Positions 12,464 to 25,700 of a DNA stretch of 64,000 nt are shown here, piece after piece. Below the pieces are notes generated by a model that was not told where the DNA came from, searched no databases, and saw nothing but the letters and a program-made list of their open reading frames with translations. The translations under genes and the position numbers were made by a program. How positions within the stretch are numbered: position 1 is the first letter of the stretch; the number at the start of each line of letters is the position of its first letter. Source of the DNA: Didymodactylos carnosus (taxonomy: Eukaryota; Rotifera; Eurotatoria; Philodinida; Philodinidae); the NCBI GenBank assembly GCA_905250885.1, contig CAJNOQ010000046.1, positions 26,758 to 90,757 of the forward strand, given 5' to 3'.

Positions 12464-13361
12464 ATATAGACATTAGCACGTGCTACGCTTACTTTTCAAT
12501 AAAAATAATGACTATCACTTCTCATGTAAACATGTTTTAGTTGTAGACGCGTTTGCGTGGATCGAATTTGCACCATTTCTCTATGTTAAAGCGCGTCTTT
12601 TACAAAAAAACCGGTTAAAGCGCGCGTCTTTTCAGACGCATCGAAGTTACACGTGTTGGTGAGGATGTTGATTGGGACGTTGAGTGATTGAGTTTTGTAC
12701 TCATGGATTCACGAAGTAAGTGCAAAAATTCTTCATAGAAACAGTTTCAAAGTAGTATTTTGTGTGATGAATTGGACCATTTTGTTTAGGCAAAATACTA
12801 CTAATCATTACCGTTATATCTTAAACCATTTGAGGCAGGTCAACACATCTCATTAGTAATCAAACATACAGAGATGTTAAGGAGTTTCTTGCTCATAACT
12901 CAGAACACTATCATATCACCAATACACACTCATACCATATGCTGTTGAGTGCATATCTCATTCAGATTGGGAGTAATAATATAACACCCAAAGAAGAACA
13001 CTAACCATAATAATATGGTATAAACGTGAAAAAATTAGATTATACAAAATTAAATTGGACTCCCGATTCAATACATTTAAAATTAAACAGTTGAAATAGT
13101 AAAATGCTGAGACTAAACTTTAGAAATTCTCACAAATATTATTGTTAGATAAATAAGTATTTAACCATCAGATGATGATACAAGTCGTTACGATGAGCAA
13201 GTCTATATGGAATGTTGTTTAACAAATGCGTTGTTCAAAAACAAGAATTGATTTTTTATGAGAGACACATGTGGTGGTAATAATTTTATGAATATGAGAA
13301 GCCAAATTTCTTTGCTACTTTTGAAACGTGAGTTTAAAGTAACTAAAAAAGTTAAAATGTA

Positions 13362-13367
13362 TTTATT
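13362..13367 (-). terminator. Candidate polyadenylation signal of SKOR
   Basis: TTTATT (AATAAA on the - strand), roughly 130 nt past the SKOR stop codon. It is position-based evidence only. Confidence 0.3.
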
Positions 13368-13494
13368 CTAAAAGGCGTCTAAACAAACTAAAAACAGACA
13401 ATGAATGACTAGTTTTTTTTGGCTAAAACAGTCTGTAATTCATAGCAGTAAAGTTATTAATTTGATGGTCTACAATAATCATATTATTGTTATT

Positions 13495-15002
13495 TTAATA
13501 TTTTACATTTGTCTCTTTCTGCATTTTTTCTGTTTGTTTTAAATCAAGAAGAGGTTTGAATGCAGAATTTAAGCCACCACCAATTTGTGTTGTGGATCGT
13601 AAATCTTCATATGATCGTTTTGTGGGTAACGGTAAACGAAAGGTGGCTTGATGCGATGAGGGAATCAGAGCCGATGTAAAAAAAGGTGTTTTGAGAAATC
13701 GCCACCAATTTTGTATGTCATGAGAATGAAGTAACGAACTCGAAGTAGAATTTTCAAATGGCAATGAATAAAATTGACGAAATGGATCCGAATGTATCCG
13801 AGAGGATGCTAACAGAAGAGACATGTCAGGTGGAGGTGGTAGTGATGGTGGTGGTGGTAATTCAAGGCGTTTTTCCGAGTAATCATCGGTAGTTGTCGAT
13901 GATACGGTTAATTCATTGTGAATACGTTTTTCTTTTGTTGATAATTTTGTTGACAAACGTTTTGAGGGTACAATTAATTCTTCATCATCATCAGCTTTGG
14001 AAATTGCTGTATTATCTGAATTTGCTTGATATGATCTATTATCGTGCGTTGAATTGCTGGCTAATGATGATGTTCGTTTTCGATTTCCACCATTAAACAT
14101 TGCTTTGACATCTTCCCATGCATCATGCAATTCTTCACTGTTGGACGGATTATGTAATTTTAAATGTCGACGCCAAGCATTAAAATTCTTAAGAAATAAA
14201 ACAATTAATTATCTAAAAATGAAAATATTTTCATACGTACGGGTGAATCTGGTTGAATATAAGTCAAATTTGGTAAACGATGTGAATGAAAAATAAATTT
14301 ATTTGGCGAAAAAAAACTATCGCAAAATGAACATCTAAATAAATAATTTTATATTGTAAATACACCATTCTACTAATAAATTAATGTTTCAGAATTTATC
14401 TATACCTGATACATTTTGCGCGTGAACTATTGTATCGAATTGGTATAAATAATCCACGACTACCCCAACCACATTGATGATAAACTTCGAAAACAAAATT
14501 GTCGGGCAATGATAATTGTTTTGTCTTTTCCAAAAATGAATTCACTAAACGTTCGGCTTCTCGTCGCGTTATCATTCCACATCGTCTTGATGAACTGGGC
14601 ATTGCACCTAAGAATGATACGCTTATACATTCAACCATTATCAATAGATTTAGTAACACTTACCTGCACGTCGTAATAACTCAAGTTGAACGGGTGTACA
14701 TTGAACACACGTGATACCCAATGCTGTGAACGAAAAAAAAGATGAGTTTAATGAACATGTTGAATTGACTATTATTTCTTACCAACTCGTCGATTATGTA
14801 TTTCATTATAACTATAACTTTTTAATAAATCATTTGATATTTGCGCTAAACAAAGACGTTCGTTTCCTTCATTAATAAGACTCACAATGGGAACTCCACG
14901 AATGATCACCGTTCCCACATGACTATTATCGTGTCTACTCGATTGTGGAGAGACTGGGGATATTGGTGATAGTGTTAAATCATTTTCAATAATATCGCTC
15001 AT
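13495..15002 (-). CDS. SKOR: SKI-family transcriptional co-repressor, SKOR/CORL (Fussel) type
   Basis: Five exons: 15002-14783, 14723-14664, 14607-14406, 14334-14241 and 14187-13495, giving 422 aa. The Ski/Sno/DACH domain (about residues 28-125) contains GTVIIRGVPIVSLI, ERLCLAQIS, NEIHNRRVALGITCVQCTP and SRRCGMITRREAERL. The SMAD4-binding SAND-like domain follows (about 130-230: CGWGSRGLFIPIRYNSSRAKC, a CxxCxxC...HSH zinc site, NFNAWRRHLKL, AWEDVKAMFNGG). HNRRVALGITCVQCTP and AWEDVKAMFNGG point to SKOR rather than SKI/SnoN. Such proteins repress BMP/TGF-beta targets in neurons. The tail is short and low-complexity, with two PPPP runs; vertebrate SKORs are about twice as long. A TTTTAG acceptor-like site ends 2 nt before the ATG. 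Confidence 0.92.
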
Positions 15003-18000
15003 TTCTAAAATGAGAAATAGTAAAGAATAAAATTAGTTAATAAATAATTAATATGAGATAAAATCATTTAAATATACATCTTGTCCTTCGAATAGAAATG
15101 TCATTAATACTACTATTAGTCTCATATACAGCTCAAAACTCTGTAATGTGGGAAGTCAAATTGTCTGCAATATTTAGTGCTATTGTTAAATTAGCAACCA
15201 GATGTTACATGTTTACAGTAAAATGATTTTATTTTCATCGTCGCTTCTTTTTTTCCTCTTTGATGTTCACTTGAATTCTGATAAGTTTGTTAGAAAAACC
15301 TATTACGAGAAATGATTTTCATGAATTTATATTGTCATCCATATATATATTTTTTTTAAGTGTCATTTTCAAAGTGATTAGTGACATAATGAAGTGCACG
15401 GATTAATCACGATCGACTTCGTTCATTTCTATACATTTATATCGGCTAAAAAACAGAAAAGAATCTTTTTTTTTTCTCACTCAATACGAAAATGTCAAAA
15501 TCTACATTTTTATCCAATGAATTGTTGAATTAATCAAGTAGAAAATTTGAACATATTTAGAGTATTATAAAAAAGAAATCGTCATCTACCGTTAGAGACA
15601 CAAGTCTTTTCTTATCACAGTAGAATCAAATCATCTAAGAACAAGTTTTAACTGATCAATTTAATGTAAGAATTAGAGAAACACCATCGTATTACTTATC
15701 ATGTTGTTAATACGTTGTTAATAGAAAATATTTGCTACATTGTGGTCAAAAGTTTACCTAATTCTTAATTTTTTACCCTTAATTTTCTAATCATCAAATG
15801 CGTTATTAATTGTAGACTAGGGTGGCACAACGGAGTTCGAAATAATAATGTATACTCTTCTTCACACACAGTCGCAGCTTGGAAAACATTTAAGAATTGT
15901 ACAGCAGTTTGATTATAGTTTGTATCTACAGTAGTAACATACGATTTAGAAAAATAGTAGTTTCTCTGTCTGTGTGAATGATGGTGCAACTCTCAAATAA
16001 AAACTAAAGTATTTTCTAATCATAATTAGCGATTTAACTAAGGATTTTTAGGTGTAGTAAATATTCTCAGATCAAAGTATATTATACTATAGATTATTGC
16101 TACTATAAGAAAATAAGAAACAAGCTCTTAGTTTTCTGTTTAGGTCAGCAGTTCAGTCTTACCAATAAAATATCGTTCGTTTCAGCAATTGATGATAGTA
16201 AAAGTATGTAATTTTTCAATTAAGTACAACTGTATTTGAAAAAAATCTTGAATGTACCTGTTATATAAATAACTTATATAATATAATCTTCTTTATTCAA
16301 AATTTTATTTAGTTACTTTAATTGAGAAATACCCTTTCTTTCTCATAGTTAATGAACGATGATTGGTTACACTCATTTCACTATCCAATAGAAAAACAAC
16401 CATGAAAAGAGAAAAAAAAGAGAAAAATACAAAATAGACTCTCTCTCTCTTTCCCTCTCATTATGAGTATAATGCTTCTTCAAAAAGAGTGTCAAGTTTC
16501 AATTATTTCCGTTAAAACTATATTTCTTATGTAGAGTAAAAGTGTCAAATGAAAACGTCCTGTCAATTTTCAAGACATCTCAAACACAATAATAGAAGTG
16601 TTTATATGACTTGAATTTGGAAATAGTTACAACTTCGTTAAAATAATAATCTACTTTAATATATGAGTGTGGTGGATATTGTTTAAACAATTTTGTTTTT
16701 CCATAAATAGATTATATTATATATGTGGTCACCATCACATCCGTGATCACTTTCTTTTGTTAATAAAACTGAAGAAGGATGGATCATTGTGGTGGTTCGA
16801 AGCGTCATGGACAGGGGCGTGGCGAGAGAAAAAAGCACGAGAGGTGTAAATTTGTTTGAGAGAAAACTATAGATCACATAATAATAACATCATCTATCAT
16901 CATAATTTCAACACAATAACTAAATGATAATGTTGATATCAATTTGAACTTTTTTTCTCATTGAACAAAAGTGGAAGAAAAATTTTGCTCTCAACTATTT
17001 TGGGAGACAAAGTGGAAGAAAGAATGTGTAGGTTAAATTTTGATTAGATTGGTTACCAGATCTAGGCAAGAGCTCAAACGAAACTTTTGAAGGAAAAGAG
17101 ATTGTTAAAGAGAAAAGTTTTTCCAAAAGCAGGAGAGGCATACACTCCCTTACATCCCTCCTTTGGCCATGGTACTGATCATGGATAAATATGAGTAAAA
17201 TATAGAAAAATACAATTGTTACAACCGCGCGCATTTACTGTTCGTATGATTATTATAAGAAAATTTCTTGGTCATCCGGCAACAATTCTTACCTCAGTGA
17301 TCAGAGACGATGGAAGCGTAGGAGCAGTGGAGACTATGCTCTCACAGATTTTGAAATGTAAAAAGGTGTGGGGATGGAACATTGAGCGGTTCCGACAACT
17401 TTATAGATTTCTTTCTGTGAATTTGCTATATAATACCTATATCTTTCATATCTATGATTCCTTCTCTATTTATTACATGTGTACATTTGATGAATTACAG
17501 AAAAATTGAGGTTTAATCTCTATTCATCCGTAATCACTCACGCTCACTTTTGATGCTGGTCTATCAAAGTAGATAAAAGTAGAAAATTCTATGTTTAAAT
17601 ACAAGAAAAATATTTCAATATGTACCTTTAGCTTTTCCGCTGTAGAGACTTTCTAAAATCGTCTCTATAGCTTCAAACTTGCCTTGTCGCTTCTTTCGAT
17701 AATCTTTCCTAATATTAGATTTCCCCAGATTATCGCAAAGTTCTAAAATTATTCACTGTGGTTTCATATTTATCAGACCTGATGCGCATTTAAAAAATAA
17801 GAATTTTCAGTCAACTATTCCCGTGAAACATCTTTTACTCCTAAAATTCCAGTTCATGTCTTAATTTGGAGTGACGGAAAAGAAAGTCAACTTCTACTAC
17901 TCATCAGGTTGAATTAAAAATTTGTAAATAACAACAAAATTCTCTTTAGTAAACGCAACAACTGCGATCCTATCCACTTTTTATTTTATTCTTGCTCGTG

Positions 18001-20838
18001 TTATTATTACATTTGTATAGGTGAATTGTTCTTTTTCCAGTAATTCCACACACTATTCTATTTCCGGTATTTTAATTTAATGAGAAAAGTGTTTCTTTGT
18101 AAAAACACAATAGGATGTATAAAAGAACATTAGTAAAAAAACATATTCAATCAAACTACTTGTTGATTTTTGAATAAAAGAATAAGAAACTATCATATGG
18201 CATATACTTTTTTTTTCTTCTAATTATTGCGCATCGTTACCTTTCTCATCTTCAAGCTGACTAAAAATTTTTGTCATAATTTTTATACACAACGATGTGA
18301 TAGACACGCTTCTACTTGACACAGTTTGTAATATAACAAAAAAATGTTCTAACGATACTCCATTGGAATCTCCATTGTTCTACAGATGTATGATTCACTT
18401 CAAAGGCCTAGTCTATACACCATAAGAGTTAACTATGGGTTAAGAAATTTGATTGGTGTTGCTTCTTATCAACTCCAATCAGATTTCTTAACTCAGAGTT
18501 AACTCTTATAGTGTATACTAGGCCAAAGATAGAAAAATAAACTTAGAAGAGAATAAGATGTTCTCTATATTGGTAACATTTCCACTATTCTCCAAAACAA
18601 AACATTTATGCTAGTCATATCGAAATAAAAAACTTTCTTTCTTTATTTAATAAACAAAAACTGAAGAGCTATGGACTTTGAATGGATGTTTAACGAATAT
18701 AAAAGATGTGATTAACCGATGGTAAAGCGGTATCTTATGCAACTATTTTTCATACATTCTCCCGCAATTTTGCGCCTCTTCAAACTCATTCACTTGCTTC
18801 AACTATAATTATAGTTGTGTTCAAATTGTATTTGTATCCAGATGTTTGTAGTAATACGTTTCATCTCATACATCTTCAGTTTTATGAATTGTTCTCTTTT
18901 CTCTCGCTCTCCCCTATGAGCAGCGCAAAATCTATTCGATTTTGTTGATCTCAAGAAGTGTCACATTGAGCCGGTTCATGAAGAAATGTTGTATTTCAAG
19001 CGCGAAGAGAGACAAATCTAAAGTTCCGCACGTCACACAACAAGAATATAAATTGAAAAAACCTATAATTTGCACAAGTTAAAAAGTTGAAATACTTACA
19101 AAACTTTGTGGAGATAGTCAAACAGGATTTACACTGAACAATGCAATAGGAAAGCGACTGCAACTGGTATAGATAGACAATGATTAACTAGCTATCATAA
19201 TTTAAACTGGATGATTTACAGTGAGCAATAGTTTTATGCAATATGCGAAAATATGATTTTTTTCTTTTTAGAATTGTTTTTGGTTTAGTTTGACTATCCA
19301 TACTTCAAAATATATATTTAAATGCAAAAATTTGGATTATTGAAAATATCTGGTTCGATAGAAAAAGAATATAAAAAAATTTGTGTTTTTTCACCGAAAT
19401 TTCAGAGGGGAATCCTTAGTCATCTTTTTTCTATTACTGCAGAGACTTTTTCGATAAAATTGCTGTGTTATCCTGCACTATATCACTCGATGTAGTTCGA
19501 TGCGCTGATCTTGAATATCACATTTTTTTTAAACTGAAAAATGTTTCCTAAGTCAGAAAATGGATTTTGCCTAAAATACTAAATTTAGAAAATCTTTAGA
19601 TAAAAATAATTATTTTTACTGTTGGCTTTTCCTACCATACTACAAAATTGACTAATCTTCAACACTGCATACCGTTGTAGTGAAAATCTTGAGAATGAAT
19701 TTTGTTGTCTGACTATTCACTGTGAGGGAGAATACGGTGTACATCTTTAGCATAGCGGACAGACACATTAATTTGCAGTGGATAAATCATATTTTTACGC
19801 CTAATTATCACTTCCCAGTTGCTGAAAAATCTTATAAAGACTAAATAAATATTCTAGGAAACAAATGTTCGTTTTGGAAAACATTTTTCTTTTAAAAGCT
19901 TTGTGGTATAAAATAGTCGATGCAGTTTAATGAGTTGATTATGTATTTGTAGTTTGTTTTCATTAAAAATGATTATGAACTAAAAAGAATGTTATTTTAC
20001 ACGAAAAACTATGGTTGATTGAAAACTACGTAGAATATTCAGAGAAAGAAGTGCGTTTTTAGCATAAATTCTATTTGAAGTATGCATAGTAGGTGTGTTT
20101 GTTCAAAATTTGAGATAAATTGGATGCGCGCGATTCTACTTAAAGTATTAAGTCAGGAAAAATTTATTAGCAAAAAAAAAAACTTTTTTCAAAGACTTGA
20201 TATTTAAATTTGACAATTTTTTTTTTCAAGTTGCCGGACTGCATTCATATTTAAAACCATTCTTAATTTAAATACTTAGTCAATTTGTTGAAAAAATTAT
20301 TTCGAAATAGACTTAGACAGTTTTTATTTGAGTTTTTAGATATTTCAGGGTATGTATTTTCGTGTTGATTCAATAGAACTCGGAAATTAGTTTTATAGAA
20401 GAACATACTCAAAATATCGAACTTTATTATTATCTTCTTCATCGATTTTTCAACGTTCTATTTTCTTTATCTCTTTCAAACTTATGATAAAGAAAACATG
20501 TAGTACATTTGTTAAACTCAGAAAAAAGAGTGTGATGAACACTCATGAAATAAAACAGGTTATACAAGCAAATGAATACATGGAAATTTGATAAAGAAAT
20601 GACAAAAACATCAGTATAAGAAAGTATATATATATATAAACAAAAACGCTCGTAGAATACCTATACATCAGTATACAGAACGGCTAATATACCGCATGCT
20701 TTTAAACAAACATGGTATTTCAAGTCTATAAATTTAGAGAAAAAAAAAAAACTAAAGAATAAATCATCTACAGTTATATTATACTAGGCTCAGTCGCAAT
20801 GAAGACTTTGAGAATGAAATAAACAATTAATTCATTAC
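15003..20838. other. Long intergenic region without recognised genes
   Basis: About 5.8 kb between the SKOR 5' end and the ZMYM-like 3' end. Small open frames (for example 15765-15989, 16667-16877 and 17216-17509) have no conserved features and overlap on both strands. The only distinct element is the 120-bp palindrome at 18405-18524. A CT-repeat occurs near 16440. Promoter or enhancer sequences for SKOR are presumably here, but none can be identified by eye. Confidence 0.5.
18405..18524. mobile_element. 120-bp palindromic MITE-like element
   Basis: Two arms of about 52 nt are reverse complements at about 85-90% identity. They start and end with GGCCTAGT/ACTAGGCC and share TAAGAGTTAAC and GGTTAAGAAA-type cores. 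The loop is about 15 nt. AAA on both sides could be a 3-bp target duplication, but this is weak in such A-rich DNA. The size and symmetry fit a foldback MITE. No coding capacity. Confidence 0.7.
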
Positions 20839-22746
20839 TTAAAGTCGACCTTCGAACGATGTTTGAGACATAGATAGATGTATATCATTAACGTCTCTGA
20901 CTGTTTTTATTCTTGTTAACATTCTATCCATAAAAAAATGTGGTAACGGTGTCGATGAAAACCATATGGGTGAATCTGGTACAACAGTTGTTTCCGGTAT
21001 TAAATACAAAACATCTTGTCTACATTTTACTTGTTCCGGACATTTTGTCAAATAAAATTCAAATAATTTCACCGGACAACGTAATGGATCATCATAGTTT
21101 TCAGCTTGTTCATATATTAATTGTTGTTCTTCCATACCATGAAATGTTGTTGTTGGCGGATAATATCTTAAATAAACCGATTTACCAAATTCTTCACCGT
21201 GTGGTCCAATATTTCGTTTATAATGTCTTCGAACATTTGAGAATGATAATACATTATGTTCACCAACAGTTTTTAAAAAGAAATATTTTGTATTAAAATA
21301 GAGAATAGTATTTAGTAATATCCATGGTGAATGAGAACCTAACTGTTTTGCTTCCCATAATACTTCTTCTTCGATACGTGACACACCTAAGGCATCTGGT
21401 GTTAATAAACGAACACTAAAATTACCCAATACCAAGTTTAATGCCGATTGAAATTGTTCAAATGTTGAATCAAAAAATATATTTTCTGTACGACGTAAAT
21501 GATTATCTTCTTCATGACGATTACTTGTACCCAGTGGTTTATTTTCTCTTAAATAGTGTTGAATACATAAACAGAGATAATATATTGAATCGGGTGCATA
21601 TTCTTCGCCAGATAAACGTCTTGCTTCTTTTACAAATAACGATAATGCTCGATTTAATTCATCAGCACGATATTTTAATGGATCGGATTTAAATAAACGT
21701 TTGGCAATACGTGCATCAGCTTCAGCTGGTGTCAAACGACGATTACGTGTATACTCTAAAAATCATATTAAAAAAAAGAAGTTCTTGATTATGTAAAATG
21801 ATCTTCTCTATAATCAATACATACGCTGATATAATCTATTTCTAATTGGCTGATTTTTTCTTTCAATCCATTTCATAAATGCTTTAACACCCAAATGCCA
21901 TTTTAAGATATCTTTTGAATCTTCTTGTTCCATTAAATAAAGTGCCAAATCTGGATTATTTTGTGTACCATTACTGGTTAATGCTGATGTTGATAAATCA
22001 AAATGTTCTACATCATATTCAGTAGCAACATCGGTCGTTATTGATGATGTTGTCGTTGTCGCATGAGGTCTTCTAAATTGTATGCGATCATCTTCATCAT
22101 CTCCCGTATGCTTATCCATTAATAAATTTAAATCATGATCACGACGTATTAACGGTGTTGTTGATGTTGTTATCATACTTTTTGATATGATATCACTACT
22201 ACCATTGTCATTCCCAAGGCAGAGTATATCATCATTTGGAAATAATGTTTGTGCATAGGCTAATATAAATGAATCATCATCATTATCAGGAATACGTTGG
22301 CCAAGTTTTTCCAAATATTCTGAATAATGTTGAAATTTTTTATCAGATACAACAAAAAATAATGGAAATGGTACGGGAATCGGTACAGGAACGGGAACCG
22401 GTGTATCATCAACACCTAATGCCAACGGTAACGGCGTTATTAAACCAACGGGAACTGGTAATAGACCGATTGGTGGTAAATCAGCTTCTGTTTGAGTTGA
22501 ACGATTAAATGTTATTGGTGAACATGTAATGGCTTTTGTACGTGTAAGAGGTTTACATAATGTTACTTTATGATTAATATAAGAACATAATGTTGATAGT
22601 GGTAAATTGCTTGAACGTAATGCTTCGCGGATATCAGGTAGATAATGCTGAGATGCTGTTGTACGGGATGTTAAACGTTCTTCATCATTTTCGTCTTGAG
22701 TTTGTTTATCGAGGGTTGAATCAATTGCGCTTGTCTTATAAAGCAT
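20839..22746 (-). CDS. ZMYM/QRICH1-type DUF3504 protein lacking visible MYM zinc fingers
   Basis: Two exons, 22746-21825 and 21755-20839, giving 612 aa. A block near residues 60-95 (CKPLTRTKAITCSP..., STQTEADL) and the following PVPVPVPIPVPFPLFF stretch match the region ahead of the C-terminal domain in ZMYM2/3/4. The C-terminal half has the DUF3504 signature: HLGVKAFMKWIERKN, IYYLCLCIQHYLRENK, ALNLVLGNF, RIEEEVLWEAKQLGSHSP, LLNTILYFNTKYFFLKTVGEH and LFEFYLTKCPEQVK. Vertebrate relatives are nuclear chromatin/SUMO-associated proteins, and DUF3504 is related to tyrosine recombinases such as those of Crypton elements. No catalytic residues can be asserted. The N-terminal FCS-type MYM fingers are absent: an in-frame stop precedes the ATG, and no finger-like sequence was seen upstream. 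It may be a truncated paralogue or have unseen upstream exons. Confidence 0.75.
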
Positions 22747-25700
22747 TGTTTCTTAATCTACAAGTCCAAAACTCAAGAATAGTCAAAATTTCAAAACCCA
22801 AAGTTTTGTTACTTATTAAATAGAGAAGTAGCAGAAAAACATTGTTTTCTTGTCAGTGGTCAGTGGAGTCAAGCTACGCTAGTTCGACAGATTAAACTAT
22901 CACATTGTTTCTTATTTCTACTGATGATTTTTCTCTCTCTCTTTCTCCTAACCGTCAGATTTGTCTGGCTTCCTTTTTCTTCTAATCTTTTCCCGTTCGT
23001 TTATAAGCAGCTGTGTCTCAATGATGTTTCTCTTTCTGTCGTTTCTTCTCCTCGTTGCCTTGGCGCGTTCTTGTTTCCCATGAGCTGTGATGGAGCGAGT
23101 ATACTAAGGAGATTGCTCCTGCTTGTTTATTCATCGCATTATTCTTCTTTACGTTGTCCCCATTCTAAGTATTTTCGTACCCATCCTCTCGTTAATGATT
23201 TTTATTTTCAAACGATTTCTTCTTCGTTTTTTCATTTTACTGTCACTGACTGGAACGAACTTAATTAAAGAATCAATAATTTGTTCTTCATTATTGTTTT
23301 TCAAAATTGCTGTCTCCGTATCTTCCACAGTGAATTCCATCCATGTCTATGCTCATTCACTACTGGTATTATATATTTATTTTTGTTTTTTCTCTCTCTT
23401 ATTATTGTCTTTTATTCTATCCTTAATCTGTTTTTACTTTGCTTATTTGTTTACTTGTCTCTGCTCATCACTCTTTTCTTGTGTCTGTTTATCATTACTC
23501 TTTCTGTAGTGTCGCTTAGGTCATTGTTATCACAGATCGACCCTAAATGATTCTTACTTTTGATGAATGAATTAGTTTTCGTTTTACGCGTATTTCCTCT
23601 AGAACAACCCTGTAGCAACTTAGCTTTTTAAGTTTTCTTTACGTGACATAAAGTAATTAATCATCACACCGTATTTTATACTTCTGATTTATCTGTGGAG
23701 CTCGAATATGAGTGGAGCTGTCAATCGGCCATCTTATATCAAGAAAAGGATTTCACCAATCGGAGGGAAGACCTTCAACGTTACAGCTCTGCTACTCTGT
23801 CTCGAACGAGGAACAGACTAATTTTCAATTAACTACTATATAAATTATCAGTCACTTCTTTAACCTTATGTACATCCGGAGTCCCAAGTTCTTCCATACA
23901 GAAAGAGGACAGTAGTTGTCAGCTATAAATGGTGTCTGATCTCTCAAAAAGGATTATAAATTTTTATGAAGATTTTTCCAAAGTTAGATTCTAACGCGAC
24001 TAGCCTGCAGGTGTGCTCATCCATTACCAGATCTAATTGAACATATCAGTCTAATTGGGAAATTTTAAAAACTTCTTCGACTGAAACCGATTGTAGATTC
24101 CGATTTTCAATAATCGATTACCTTGTATGCAACAAATATGGGTTGGAGTATTTCTGAAAAAGCTTCCGTCCCATTGCTTTGCCCAGTAATTTTTTAAAAA
24201 GTTCAGGAACAGGACAAACTGCCTTGCAAAAGAAACTTTATCAGCACTGGTCGCACATGGATGTGGCGCACTGAAATTTTTTTTGTAGGGCGGGTGAACT
24301 GCATCATGATATTTTTCAGAAATACTTCAACGCAAAATTTGTTGCGTAGAAGGTAATCGACCAAGGAAAATCTGAATCTCTAGTCGGTTTTAATCGAACA
24401 AACTTTCAAGACTTCTCGATTAAGTTGCTATGAAAAGTTTTTGGGATACTGAACGAGCGTTAAACTCTAAAAATTATAGCTTTAAATGGTCTAAAATGTT
24501 TTATTAAGGTATCTGGAGACACTCTCAATCCTATAATAAATGATGACTATGATCAATAAAATTTCATGACACGACACCTAAGTTTCGATCTAAAATGCTA
24601 AAAATGTGAACGTGTAATAGAACCTGGCCGATAGCTCAAACTTGTCATAAGTTATAATACTTGTTGAGTATTATAACAAAATAGTTCTAGTTAAAAAAGG
24701 AATTTTTTTGAGAAAAAGACTATTAAAAGGGATAAACACCAAAGGACGATTTAAACGTAAGTAAACGAAAACTTTGCTCTCAGAAGCAGAGATAAAGTAA
24801 CATCGTATAAGCAAGAATCTTGCAAACAATTTCTTGTTTATAATATTTCATAATTAAATAAAAAATATTTCTTTAACAAAAAAAGAAAATACGAGAAAAA
24901 AGACAACATATTTCTATATTTCAAGGTGTAAAGTTTTGGGACATATGTGGGTTTTGTATAACAAAAAAGACAAAAAACTTTGCAGACATGTAGAAGTCGA
25001 TGAAAATACGCTGTTTTAATGTAAAAGAAACAAATTCCTCGAAAAGAAGAACGTTTATAACATTTAATAAAAAAAAAGACAACAAAACTTAAATTATTAA
25101 AAAGATAAATCTCTCGTGTTATCATACGCCATCTACAAAAAAAAATTGTACTATGAAAAGAGCTAGGATAATTCTTTTTCCCCCCCATTAAATAGGGAAC
25201 TATACATGAATCATCTTTAATTAGTCGAAAACCGCTATTCAAATAGATGACATGGAGTGTGCAGTTATAAAAAACCTTCAACGAGAAATCAAAAGCAACA
25301 CATACTTTCAGTTATACTCTTACTGTTTGGTGCAGTTTTTTATGCTCTTAATAATATTTGAAATTGGTTTTTGTCCAATTTTAATATGACAAGTCAAATT
25401 TTTTAAAAATTTTTGTAAGTTTTAAACACAAATTTTCAGATTCCAGAAAATTATTTTTTAAAAATATTTTTCCAGCATGCAGTCAAAGATTTGCTCTTTC
25501 GGATAGTATTCTATTCATATGTTCATCTATTCAAGAATAATTTATACAAGCAAAATATTATAATCGATCGAATACTTATTCAGTTTTAAAAAATAATCAG
25601 ATTTCAAAAAGTTTTATTTCACATATGAAAATAGTAAATAAAATTCTTCTATTAGCCACGAATGAAGTCGAGACATACACTCTAAAAAAATTTTGCGTGG

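Larger units (their letters stand above)
11232..13494. other. Intergenic region containing an inverted-repeat element
   Basis: The spacer between the CFAP96 5' end and the SKOR 3' end. Its main content is the 805-bp element at 11659-12463. The flanks, 11232-11658 and 12464-13494, show no coding signal. The stretch 12541-12660 keeps some CG-rich motifs (ACGCGT, GCGCGC) reminiscent of the element. Confidence 0.5.

Noticed and set aside
13495-15002. SKI or SnoN as the identity of the Ski-domain gene
   Set aside because: HNRRVALGITCVQCTP and AWEDVKAMFNGG are the SKOR/CORL versions of these regions.
20940-22823. Several + strand open frames of about 80-120 codons
   Set aside because: They are antisense shadows of the ZMYM-like exons.
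22924-23550. Overlapping long hydrophobic open frames on the + strand that look like membrane proteins
   Set aside because: They occur in two frames at once over a TTCT/CTCT-rich tract, have no conserved motifs or intron structure, and lie upstream of the ZMYM-like gene. Low-complexity sequence explains them.
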